Of a DNA stretch of 64,000 bases, positions 7,379 through 15,016 are shown in pieces; the stretch's first letter is position 1; every line of letters starts with the position of its first letter. The stretch is taken from contig NZ_BMTD01000009.1 in NCBI RefSeq assembly GCF_014649495.1, forward strand, positions 248,001-312,000, in the 5' to 3' direction. This DNA is from Streptomyces filipinensis. GTDB lineage: Bacteria > Actinomycetota > Actinomycetes > Streptomycetales > Streptomycetaceae. Under the pieces are notes generated by a model. That model was not told the DNA's origin. It saw only the letters and a list, made by a program, of their open reading frames with translations, and made no database searches. The translations under genes were made by a program, and so were the position numbers.

Positions 7379-8424
7379 CGACCGCACCGTACGAAACCAC
7401 CTCGGTTCAGGGCCAGTTGACGATCAGTGAGCGGATACGGCCCGATGAGGCGGAGCTCTTCCGATCGCTGCTGCTCGACTCGCTGCCGACCCACTACGAC
7501 GAGGTCGACGCCTCCTTCCCCGACTCGATCGTGGACACCGCGACGGCCGGGACCGACCGCCACGGCTACTTCACCCGGACCAAGCGGCTGTTCGTCGGCC
7601 GCGTGGACGGACGCACCCAGGCCTTCACCGTCGCCTCCTACAAGCGGGGCGGCGCGGTGAAGATGGGCCCCACGGTGGTCCTTCCGGAACTCAGGCGCAC
7701 CGGCCTCGGCACCGCCTTCCGACGGCTGGTGGAGGACCGCATCCTCGACGACCAGCACATCCGCAAGCTCTACCTCACCGTGACCTCGGGCAACACCCGG
7801 ACCCTGCTGTTCAACCTCGGACTGGGCTACCAGGTCGAGGGCGTCCTGGCCGGCCAGTACCGCAAGGGTTCGTCCGAGCTGGTCCTCGGCAAGGTCGTAC
7901 GCGGCGGACGGCTGAGCGACCTGCCGTACGGGCGGCGGCTGGCCCCGGCGCCCGCGGGCGGCGTGGAGGTCAGCGAGACCCCGCCCGGCGCCCAGGAGCT
8001 GGAGGCCTATCTGACCCCCCGGATGCGGGAGGGGTTCGCCGGCATCGACGGCACCTTCGTGCACTCGATCCTCGACGCGCTGTCCGAGGACCGGCAGACC
8101 TACGCCTGCAAGGGCAAACGCCTGCTCGTGGCCCGGCAGCCGGACGGCGCGCTGTGCGGCGCGGCCGTCCTGGTGCCCAAGCGGGGCGGCGCGGCGAAGA
8201 TCTCCCCGCTGGTCGCGGACCACCAGGGTGCCCTCCTGGAACTCGTCGAGCACGCCGTGCACGCGGCCCGGCAGATGGGACGGCACCGGCTGTACGCGAT
8301 CGTCCCCGAGCTGGAGCGCGACACCGTGGAGCGGCTCACCGCGCACGGCTTCCACCTGGAGGCACAGCTGCGGGAGGCGTACAAGGCCGGGGTGGACTCC
8401 TTCGTGCTGGGGAGGACCCTGTGA
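7375..8424 (+). CDS. Tandem GNAT-like acetyltransferase, internally duplicated
   Basis: The protein has 349 aa, and GTG 7375 overlaps the previous stop by 4 bp. The N-terminal half has a GNAT acetyl-CoA loop (LRRTGLGTAF, about residue 105-114) and the usual strand-helix surroundings. The C-terminal half repeats the layout: YKRGGAVKMGP in the first copy corresponds to PKRGGAAKISP in the second. The second copy has no RxxGxG loop, so it is probably a non-catalytic or acceptor-binding domain. In this operon it may acylate an amino group of the product or provide self-protection by acetylation. The substrate is unknown. Confidence 0.8.
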   Translation: MTTAPYETTSVQGQLTISERIRPDEAELFRSLLLDSLPTHYDEVDASFPDSIVDTATAGTDRHGYFTRTKRLFVGRVDGRTQAFTVASYKRGGAVKMGPTVVLPELRRTGLGTAFRRLVEDRILDDQHIRKLYLTVTSGNTRTLLFNLGLGYQVEGVLAGQYRKGSSELVLGKVVRGGRLSDLPYGRRLAPAPAGGVEVSETPPGAQELEAYLTPRMREGFAGIDGTFVHSILDALSEDRQTYACKGKRLLVARQPDGALCGAAVLVPKRGGAAKISPLVADHQGALLELVEHAVHAARQMGRHRLYAIVPELERDTVERLTAHGFHLEAQLREAYKAGVDSFVLGRTL

Positions 8425-8978
8425 CCAGCGGCCCCGCCCCCGAGCTGCCGTTCGCGTCCGGGAACGCCACCAAGGTGGCCAGGATCCAGTCGCTGGCGGG
8501 TCCCGGCTGGCGCGTCACGGGCTACGACCCCGGCGATGCCGAGGAACGCGCCGAGCCCGGATACCGCAGTGCCGCCGTGGCCAAGGCCACCGCCGTCGGT
8601 CTGCGCCACGGCCTGCCGTTCGCCCTGGCCCACGACTGCGGCTACGAGTTCGGCTGCCTGGACGGCGCACCCGGCGCGCTCACCCGGCGCTGGCTCGCCG
8701 CCGGCGACCCCGCGCGCCAGGTGGCCCGGCTGACGCCCGGCTCCTCGGTCACCGTGGTGCACTGCCTGGCCCTGTGGACCCCCGACGGCACCACCACCGT
8801 GCTGCGCACCGACCGGCGCACCGTCGTCGACGACCCGCTCGGCGCGCTGTGCTCCGACGGCCTGCCCCTCACGAACCTCGCCGCCGGCGAGCAGACGGCC
8901 CTGCGGCGGTGCCTGCACGACCTCCTGCCACTGGCCGCGGACCGGGTGACCGACCTGCTCCAGGAGGCCGTGGCGTGA
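8421..8978 (+). CDS. Ham1/ITPase-like non-canonical NTP pyrophosphatase
   Basis: The protein has 185 aa, and its GTG start overlaps the preceding TGA by 4 bp. FASGNATKV at residues 9-17 corresponds to the family's nucleotide-binding (T/S)GNxxK motif. HDCGYEFGCLDGAPG matches the DSGL...GGAPG segment that binds metal and substrate. Ham1 enzymes hydrolyse NTPs to NMP plus PPi. Housekeeping copies clear dITP and XTP. This copy sits inside a biosynthetic operon next to a base-releasing hydrolase-like gene, so I infer that it supplies an NMP to the pathway. The usual glutamate after the lysine is not present, so substrate range may differ. Confidence 0.8.
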   Translation: MTSGPAPELPFASGNATKVARIQSLAGPGWRVTGYDPGDAEERAEPGYRSAAVAKATAVGLRHGLPFALAHDCGYEFGCLDGAPGALTRRWLAAGDPARQVARLTPGSSVTVVHCLALWTPDGTTTVLRTDRRTVVDDPLGALCSDGLPLTNLAAGEQTALRRCLHDLLPLAADRVTDLLQEAVA

Positions 8979-10258
8979 TCAGGACCCTGTGGAAACTACG
9001 GGACTTCCGGCGGCTGTTCTCCGCCTACACGATCACCTCCGTGGGCGACGGACTGCAGCCCGTCGCGCTGGTCTTCGTGGTGCTGGAAGCCGGCGGCACG
9101 GCCGCCGACCTCGGTCTCGTCCTCGCCGCCGGCACCATCCCGACCGTGGCGCTGAGCCTGCTGGGCGGCGTGTGGGCCGACCGGTTCGAACGACGGCGCC
9201 TGCTCGCCGTCTCCGACCTGGCCCGGGGCCTGTGCCAGGCACTGCTCGCCGTGCTCCTGCTCACCGGACACGCCACGCTGTGGGAACTGGTCCTGCTCAA
9301 CGTCCTGTACGGCGTCTTCCGGTCGGTGTTCGTGCCCTCGGTGTCCGCGCTGGTTCCGCAGACCGTCGGCGACGGCGACCTCCAGGCGGCCAACTCCGTC
9401 ATGGGCACCGTACGCAACGCCTGCTACCTCGCGGGTGCCCCGCTCGCCGGCATCATCGTGGCCCTGCTCGACGCCGGCGTGGTCGTCGCCCTGGACGGAG
9501 TCTCGTTCTTCCTCAGCGCCGCCTGCGTGCTGCGCATGACCGTCCGCTCGCGGCCGGACTCCGGTGCGGGGCGCGGCTCGATGCTGCGCGACCTGCGCGG
9601 CGGCTGGCAGGAAGTGCGCTCCCGGCGCTGGCTGCTCGCGGAGCTGCTGCGCTCCGCGCTCGAACTCCCGCTGGCCGTCGCCCCGTTCTTCCTGCTCGGC
9701 CCGGTCGTCGCACAGGACCGCCTCGGCGGTGCTCCCGCGTGGGCCGCCATCAGCACCGCGTTCCTCGTGGGCACCCTGCTCGGCCCGGCGATCGCCGCCC
9801 GGTACCGGCCCCGCCGGCCGATGCTGGTGTGCACCGCGATCATGTACACGGGCGTGCTGCCGCCCCTTCTGCTCGGCCTGACCGACTGGACCGCGGCGAT
9901 CGTGGCGGCCGAACTCGTCAAGGGCTGCGCCGTCGGCTTCTTCGGCACGGTGTGGTCCACCCTGCTGCAACGCCATGTCCCCGACGAGGCCCGCGGCCGG
10001 GTCAGCGCCTGGGACTTCACCCTGACCAGCGGACTGACGCCGGTCGGCTATCTGCTGGCCGCCCCCCTGACGGCCATGTTCGGAACGGAGGCTCTTCTGG
10101 TGTTCGGTGCGGCATGGGTGGCCCTGGGGGTGACCGGTCAGCTCTGCGTGCGCCAGGTGCGCACCCTGCGCGACGGCGCGGACGAGCCGGCCACGGCGTC
10201 CGCGCCCGAGACCCCCGTCGGCGAACCCGTCCTCGTGGCCCAGGCAACGGAGAACTGA
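8975..10258 (+). CDS. MFS transporter, EntS-like exporter
   Basis: The protein has 427 aa with about 12 hydrophobic segments. The typical loop between helices 2 and 3 reads GGVWADRFERRRLL. It resembles the enterobactin-exporter branch of the major facilitator superfamily, which often sits in biosynthetic clusters and provides product export and self-resistance. GTG 8975 overlaps the previous stop by 4 bp, so it is part of the same operon. Confidence 0.9.
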   Translation: MIRTLWKLRDFRRLFSAYTITSVGDGLQPVALVFVVLEAGGTAADLGLVLAAGTIPTVALSLLGGVWADRFERRRLLAVSDLARGLCQALLAVLLLTGHATLWELVLLNVLYGVFRSVFVPSVSALVPQTVGDGDLQAANSVMGTVRNACYLAGAPLAGIIVALLDAGVVVALDGVSFFLSAACVLRMTVRSRPDSGAGRGSMLRDLRGGWQEVRSRRWLLAELLRSALELPLAVAPFFLLGPVVAQDRLGGAPAWAAISTAFLVGTLLGPAIAARYRPRRPMLVCTAIMYTGVLPPLLLGLTDWTAAIVAAELVKGCAVGFFGTVWSTLLQRHVPDEARGRVSAWDFTLTSGLTPVGYLLAAPLTAMFGTEALLVFGAAWVALGVTGQLCVRQVRTLRDGADEPATASAPETPVGEPVLVAQATEN

Positions 10259-10259
10259 C

Positions 10260-10787
10260 ATGACCGTACTCGCCCCGGCACACCCCGCCGGCCCCGCACG
10301 GCCGCTCGCGTCCCTGACGGTCTTCGTCGGAGGCCCGATCAAGGCCGGCTTCACCGACGGCACCTTCGATCCCGTGCTGCGCCACCGCGTGGACAGCGTC
10401 GTGGGCCATCTGACGGCCGCCGGCGCCCGCGTCATCAGCGCCCACCAGGAGGAAGGGTTCGCGCCGCTGCCGCCCGGGGCCCAGCAGGGCATCGTGGGAC
10501 GGGACTTCGGCTGGCTGCGCCAGTGTGACATCTACGTCCCGCTGCTCCCGCTCGACCCGCAGGGCACCCTCGTGCCGTCCCTCGGGACCGGGGTCGAGGT
10601 CGGCTGGGCCACCGCCCTCGGCACCCCGGCCGTCCTCCTCGTGGAGACGGCGCGGATCGACCGCTACAGCCCGTTCCTCAGAGGACTCCCGGACGCCTTC
10701 CCCGTCCAGCTCATGGACCTCACGGAGGCGGTGGAGTCCCCCACGGCCCTCGCCGAGTGCCTGGCGGCGCTGAGGAGGACGGCATGA
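10260..10787 (+). CDS. Nucleoside 2-deoxyribosyltransferase-like / CMP hydrolase-like protein
   Basis: The protein has 175 aa. TVFVGGPI near the N-terminus, AHQEEGFAP, RDFGWLRQCDIYVPLLP and GTGVEVGWA (about residue 110-118) follow the order of conserved segments in the nucleoside deoxyribosyltransferase fold. The glutamate in GVEVGW is the expected catalytic residue. The closest characterised relatives by layout are the CMP hydrolases of mildiomycin (MilB) and blasticidin (BlsM) biosynthesis, which release cytosine from CMP. DNPH1/Rcl-type hydrolases are the alternative. The gene starts 1 bp after the MFS stop and overlaps the next gene, and the neighbours Ham1 and GT-B fit a base-salvage-to-glycosylation route. 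Confidence 0.75.
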   Translation: MTVLAPAHPAGPARPLASLTVFVGGPIKAGFTDGTFDPVLRHRVDSVVGHLTAAGARVISAHQEEGFAPLPPGAQQGIVGRDFGWLRQCDIYVPLLPLDPQGTLVPSLGTGVEVGWATALGTPAVLLVETARIDRYSPFLRGLPDAFPVQLMDLTEAVESPTALAECLAALRRTA

Positions 10788-11905
10788 CCGCGTCGCGGCA
10801 ACGCCCCGGCCCCCGCGTGCGCATCGCACCCGTGGCCTACGGCTTCGGCCCGGTCGGCAAGGCACTGCACATCGCCCGGGCGATCCGCGCCGCCGCACCC
10901 GGCGGCCTCCACCTGGAACTGACCGCACCGGCGCACTTCGCCGCCACGGCCGAACCCGGCCTGTTCGACGCCGTCCACGACAGCGCCCCCGAGGACCGGG
11001 CCGACCTCGTCGTCTGCGTCATGAACCGGGCGGCCGCCGCCACCGCCGCGGACCGCGGCGAACGGGTCGTCTTCGTGGACTCCCTCGCCTGGCTGTGGGA
11101 CGAGCCCCTGCCCGTCGGCGCCTTCTGCGACTGCTACCTCTACCAGGACCTGCCCGTCCTGCCGGTACCGGAACGCAACATCGCCCCCATGCGCGAGGCG
11201 ATACCGGTCGGCGCCATCGCCGACGCGCCCGCCGCCCCGGCGCGGCCCGCCCGCCCGCCGGCCGCTCCTGCCCCGGACACCACGGTGGTCTCCATCGCCG
11301 GGGTGGAGAACTTCGAGGTCAGCGTCGCGGCCGGAAACGCCTGGTACGCCCGCCTGGTCGTCGACGCGCTTGGCGACTTCGCCCGGCGCAGGCCCGGGCA
11401 GGCACGGCAGGTGGAGGTCTTCGGCAACACCGAGGCGATCGCCTGGGCCGGCGGTCTTCCCGCCCCCCTGCGCATCGGTTCCGGCGCGCAACGGGACTTC
11501 CTGGCCGCCACCGCGGCCTCCGGCCGGACCCTCGCCTCGCCCGGCCTCACCACGATCATCGAGCTGCTCTCCACCGGGGTCCCGCTCGCTTTCCTGCCCC
11601 CGCAGAACTACTCGCAGGTGCGCATCGCCCGCGCCTTCGCCGAGACCGGGATCCCGGGGCTGAACTGGGACTCGGAGGCGCTCGACTGGCTCGCCGGGCA
11701 CGACGTGCCCGAACGCGTCGGCTCCCAGATCGTCCGCAACACCGTCGCGGAGTCCTATGCCTCCGGGCGGACCCCGGACCCCGACGCCTTCGACGCGCTG
11801 CTCCTGGAGCGCACCGCGCCCCTGCCACAGGACCGGGTCACGCGGCTGCTCGGGGCACTGGACGGTGCCGCGGACGTGGCGAAGGCGGTCCTGGCACGGC
11901 TGTAG
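10784..11905 (+). CDS. GT-B glycosyltransferase-like protein (cytosylglucuronate-synthase-like)
   Basis: The protein has 373 aa and is the last gene of the operon (ATGA overlap). The N-terminal PVAYGFGPVGKALHIARAI has the glycine-rich first strand-loop-helix of GT-B enzymes. The C-terminal domain has LASPGLTTIIELLSTG and VPLAFLPPQNYSQ, which resembles the nucleotide-sugar site of MurG/UGT-type transferases. Known clusters with a MilB/BlsM-like hydrolase pair it with a cytosylglucuronic acid synthase of similar size (MilC, BlsD), so I infer a transferase joining a free base to a nucleotide sugar. Sequence alone does not prove donor or acceptor. Its stop is only 6 bp from the stop of the convergent regulator. 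Confidence 0.7.
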   Translation: MTASRQRPGPRVRIAPVAYGFGPVGKALHIARAIRAAAPGGLHLELTAPAHFAATAEPGLFDAVHDSAPEDRADLVVCVMNRAAAATAADRGERVVFVDSLAWLWDEPLPVGAFCDCYLYQDLPVLPVPERNIAPMREAIPVGAIADAPAAPARPARPPAAPAPDTTVVSIAGVENFEVSVAAGNAWYARLVVDALGDFARRRPGQARQVEVFGNTEAIAWAGGLPAPLRIGSGAQRDFLAATAASGRTLASPGLTTIIELLSTGVPLAFLPPQNYSQVRIARAFAETGIPGLNWDSEALDWLAGHDVPERVGSQIVRNTVAESYASGRTPDPDAFDALLLERTAPLPQDRVTRLLGALDGAADVAKAVLARL

Positions 11906-11911
11906 CCCGGC

Positions 11912-12973
11912 TCAGAGGGCGAACGCGTCCCGGTCGTCACCGTCGTCGAGGAAGCGCGAGCGCATCGCGAGGGCACCGGCCTGGAACCGGCTCTCGGCCC
12001 CCATGTCCCGCATGATGTTGCTGATGTGCCGACGGCAGGTCCGCAGCGACATCCCCAGCTTCCGGGCGACCACCTCGTCCTTCGCGCCGGTGGCCATCAG
12101 CCGCAGGATGGACAGCCGCAGCTGGTCGGACACGCCGTCGTACCCCTCCGCCTCGACCTCGAAGGGAGTGGCACCGCTCCACATCTGCTCGAAGACGCCG
12201 TAGAGGAACGCCACGAGGTTCGGCTCGCGCACGATGGCCGCCGGGGGCACGCCCTCCGCCTGACGAGGCCCCGGCACGAAGGCGACCTTGCGATCGAAGA
12301 TCAGCAGACGCTGCGAGATCTCGTCGACGGTACGCACCTCGGCCCCGGCCTCGCTGATGGCACGCACGTACGACCGGGTGTGCAGATTGGCCCGCGCCGG
12401 ATGCTGGTACAGCACGCGCATGTGCACCCCGCTGCCCAGGATCGCGAGATCCCGGGGCAGCGCCTCGGCGAGCGTCTCCGCCGGCCGGGCACCGCCGGGC
12501 TGCACGGTGACCAGGTCCTCGCGGCAGTCCCGGGCCGCCGCGTCCAGCATCCGCCCGATGTCGGAGGGATCGTTGACGACGTCGATCACCGACTCCGTCC
12601 CCTGGGCGCGCCGCCCCTCCAGGTACAAGGGCATCAGGGACACCAGCTGGCTGCGCAGCTGGGAGATCAGCCGCTGCTGGCGCTGCACCATCGCCTCCGC
12701 GGGGCCGGTCAGCTGGGCCGCGGCGACCTGCGGATTCGAGGGACGAAGGCGCGCCGGGTCCGCGGTGTCGGCATGCAGCAGCCTGAGCCGGACCAGCGTG
12801 TCGCGCGCCGCGACCAGCTGGTCGCGGCGCAGCGCGCACTGGTCGATGAGCGCGTCCTCGTCGAACGAGCCCAGGACCAGCGTCTGCTGATACACGCGAG
12901 CAGAGGTCTCGTCGAGGGTGAACGCTTCCAGTTCATCCGGATCGTTCTGTTCCATCTGTCCGTAAATATTCAT
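11912..12973 (-). CDS. LuxR-type transcriptional regulator with TrmB-like N-terminus
   Basis: The protein has 353 aa. Residues 15-80 look like a TrmB-type winged helix (ETSARVYQQTLVLGSFDEDAL and following). The last 65 residues form a LuxR helix-turn-helix, with LRLMATGAKDEVVARKLG and MSLRTCRRHISNIM. This architecture is common in Streptomyces next to small secreted peptide genes. The start is ATG 12973 (AAGGG close upstream) or ATG 12955. The 23-bp motif shared with the cluster's divergent promoter lies 10 nt before ATG 12973, which suggests autoregulation and control of the cluster. Confidence 0.85.
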   Translation of the reverse strand: MNIYGQMEQNDPDELEAFTLDETSARVYQQTLVLGSFDEDALIDQCALRRDQLVAARDTLVRLRLLHADTADPARLRPSNPQVAAAQLTGPAEAMVQRQQRLISQLRSQLVSLMPLYLEGRRAQGTESVIDVVNDPSDIGRMLDAAARDCREDLVTVQPGGARPAETLAEALPRDLAILGSGVHMRVLYQHPARANLHTRSYVRAISEAGAEVRTVDEISQRLLIFDRKVAFVPGPRQAEGVPPAAIVREPNLVAFLYGVFEQMWSGATPFEVEAEGYDGVSDQLRLSILRLMATGAKDEVVARKLGMSLRTCRRHISNIMRDMGAESRFQAGALAMRSRFLDDGDDRDAFAL

Positions 12974-12983
12974 GTGCCCTTGT

Positions 12984-13006
12984 GGTCAGGCAACTTTAAG
13001 CCACCG
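12984..13006. promoter_or_regulatory. Cluster operator-like motif, copy 2
   Basis: GGTCAGGCAACT-TTAA-GCCACCG. It is identical at 19 of 23 positions to the copy at 2946-2968 and sits 10 nt upstream of the regulator's start codon, in the divergent region shared with the small secreted peptide gene. Confidence 0.55.
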
Positions 13007-13113
13007 GTAAACGATGGATTCCAGTCCCCCTCGGCAGCAAAGTGACGTCTGTCGCCGTAACCGGCCGCTCCGCACCGACGGCCCACGGCGCACGGACCAC
13101 TGGAGGGGAAACC

Positions 13114-13272
13114 ATGAAGAAGCTTCTGACGACCGTTCTCACCGCGGTGACCTGCGCGCTCGCCCTGCTCGGCGCGGCGGGCCACGGCGCGGTCCCGAGC
13201 CGGTCCGCCGCGCACACCGTCGCGTCGGACACCGGCTGGAACGCGGTCGCGCGGACCTCCGTGGGCCACTGA
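13114..13272 (+). CDS. Small secreted peptide, 52 aa
   Basis: GGAGG lies 7 nt before ATG 13114. MKKLLTTVLTAVTCALALLG is a clear N-terminal signal sequence ending near an AxA-like site (AAGHGA). The exported part is only about 25-30 residues and contains SDTGWNAV. Small secreted peptides next to LuxR/TrmB-type regulators are often seen in Streptomyces. A signalling role is possible but not shown. The longer frame beginning at 13042 has no SD and would place the signal sequence internally. Confidence 0.7.
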   Translation: MKKLLTTVLTAVTCALALLGAAGHGAVPSRSAAHTVASDTGWNAVARTSVGH

Positions 13273-13309
13273 CCGAGAACAGACCGGCGTCGCGCCTGTC
13301 CGAAACCCA

Positions 13310-13351
13310 CAAGGCCCCTCCTGCCACCGAGAGGTGACGGGAGGGGCCTTG
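13310..13351. terminator. Bidirectional hairpin terminator
   Basis: A 12-bp perfect stem, CAAGGCCCCTCC/GGAGGGGCCTTG, lies between the convergent 3' ends of the secreted peptide gene (13272) and the DUF5324 gene (13383). It marks the boundary of the accessory cluster. Confidence 0.8.
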
Positions 13352-13382
13352 GGCTGGTCCTGGGCGCGCACGGGCCGGTCCG

Positions 13383-14084
13383 CTACTGGTCGTCCCGGTC
13401 CGCCGACTCCTCTTCCGCCTGCTTCGCCTGGACCTCGGGGTCCAGGACCGAGGTGCCGCTGCCGTCCACCGAGCCGAGCCGGCCACCCGACTCGGGCACC
13501 TCCGTCGCGGCCGGCGGTTCGACCAGCCAGTCGGGGTTGGCCTGCTTGTCCCACCACTTCCAGGCCGCGAAGGCACCACCGGTCAGCACGGTCAGCAGCG
13601 CCAGCGCCTTCACCGCCCGGCCGGCCCTGGAGCGGCGCTCGTTCCTGCGGGCCAGCTTCTGGATCTCCTCCGCCGAGACATGGCCGCGCAGCGCGGCCAG
13701 GGCGGCGGCGCCGCGCGCGGCCGCCTCGTCGCGGACCGGACCGGCCGCGGCCACGGCCTGCTCGATCTTGGGACGCGAGTACTCGGCGGCGTGCCGGGCC
13801 GCCTTACGGGCGCGCACGGCGGCCTTCTGAGCCGCCAGGTCCACCTTCGGCGGCACATGCGCGAGAGCCTGTTCGAGACGCGGGGCGAGCCGGGCGTCGT
13901 ACTGCACGCGGGCCTGTTCGGCGGCCTGCGAGACCACGGGCGCCAGCCGTACGCGTGCCTCCTGCGCGTAGAGCGCGGCACGCTCCTTGGCCGTGTCGGC
14001 ATAGGGCGCCACCACTTCCGCGGCGTGCAGCACGCTGTCCTTTGCCGAGCCGGTCGCGGCGCGCACGCTGTCGATGCGGGTCAC
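13383..14084 (-). CDS. DUF5324 family protein
   Basis: The protein has 233 aa. The start is GTG 14084 behind AGGAGG. The N-terminal 150 residues are Ala/Arg/Glu-rich and helical, with repeated tyrosines and alanine-rich heptad-like segments typical of apolipophorin-like coiled coils. One hydrophobic stretch (ALALLTVLTGGAFAAWKWW, about 165-183) is a likely membrane anchor. The C-terminal 50 residues are acidic and low-complexity. This family is confined to Streptomyces and relatives and has no known function. It stands next to the cyclophilin gene as in other Streptomyces. Confidence 0.8.
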   Translation of the reverse strand: MTRIDSVRAATGSAKDSVLHAAEVVAPYADTAKERAALYAQEARVRLAPVVSQAAEQARVQYDARLAPRLEQALAHVPPKVDLAAQKAAVRARKAARHAAEYSRPKIEQAVAAAGPVRDEAAARGAAALAALRGHVSAEEIQKLARRNERRSRAGRAVKALALLTVLTGGAFAAWKWWDKQANPDWLVEPPAATEVPESGGRLGSVDGSGTSVLDPEVQAKQAEEESADRDDQ

Positions 14085-14364
14085 GGGTTCCTCCTCCTCG
14101 GTGGCGTACGGTATTTCGACTTTCCACCCTTTTACGGATCATGCCTGTCCGCGGTCCGCGCGGCATGCGAGGGCGGGCATATGGGTGCCGATCGCTCCCT
14201 TCGGCTCGATCCAGGTGATTACCGGGCAACCCGAGCCTGTCTCGACCCTGCCACGAATCACCGCCCGGCGCCGCGTTCCGGGCGGAACTCGTGGCTGTCG
14301 GACGACGTACGAGCCGGGTCGTGCGAGGATCGGGGCATCACAGGAAGACAACGGAAGGCAGATC

Positions 14365-14895
14365 GTGGCCGAGCAGCTTTACGCCACCCTGAAGACCAAC
14401 CACGGTGACATCGTGGTCCAGCTTTTCCCGAACCACGCGCCCGAGACGGTCAAGAACTTCGTCGAGCTGGCCCAGGGCGAGCGCGAGTGGACGCACCCCG
14501 GCACGGGTGAGAAGAGCAAGACCCCGCTCTACGACGGCACGATCTTCCACCGTGTCATCAGCGGCTTCATGATCCAGGGCGGCGACCCGCTGGGCAGCGG
14601 CATCGGCGGCCCCGGCTACAAGTTCGGGGACGAGTTCCACCCCGACCTGTCCTTCAACAAGCCCTACCTGCTCGCCATGGCCAACGCCGGCCCGGGCACC
14701 AACGGCTCGCAGTTCTTCATCACCGTCGCCCCGACGACGTGGCTGAACCGCAAGCACACCATCTTCGGCGAGGTCACCGACGCGGCCAGCCAGAAGGTCG
14801 TCGACGCCATCGCCGGCCTGCCCACCGGCCGCAACGACCGCCCGGCCAAGGACGTCGTCATCGAGTCGGTCGTCGTCGAGAAGCGCGAGGGCTGA
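14365..14895 (+). CDS. Peptidyl-prolyl cis-trans isomerase, cyclophilin type
   Basis: The protein has 176 aa. The start is GTG 14365 with AAGG 6 nt upstream. Cyclophilin landmarks are FHRVISGFMIQGGDP (catalytic Arg and the FMxQGGD core), MANAGPGTNGSQFFIT and the C-terminal FGEVT. There is no signal peptide, so it is a cytoplasmic PpiB-like foldase. It is monocistronic, with its own terminator downstream. Confidence 0.93.
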   Translation: MAEQLYATLKTNHGDIVVQLFPNHAPETVKNFVELAQGEREWTHPGTGEKSKTPLYDGTIFHRVISGFMIQGGDPLGSGIGGPGYKFGDEFHPDLSFNKPYLLAMANAGPGTNGSQFFITVAPTTWLNRKHTIFGEVTDAASQKVVDAIAGLPTGRNDRPAKDVVIESVVVEKREG

Positions 14896-14940
14896 GCCCC
14901 CCACCGCACCCTGGCCGGTACATCCCGCAGGGAACCAATC

Positions 14941-14973
14941 GCCCCGCTCGTCCGTACCAAGGATGAGCGGGGC
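14941..14973. terminator. Hairpin terminator after cyclophilin
   Basis: A 13-bp stem, GCCCCGCTCGTCC with GGATGAGCGGGGC (one G-U pair), and a 7-nt loop lie between the cyclophilin stop and the rhomboid start. Confidence 0.7.
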
Positions 14974-15016
14974 GGGGCATTGCCGGGGGCAGCACCACGA
15001 CGAGCAAGGGGATCAG

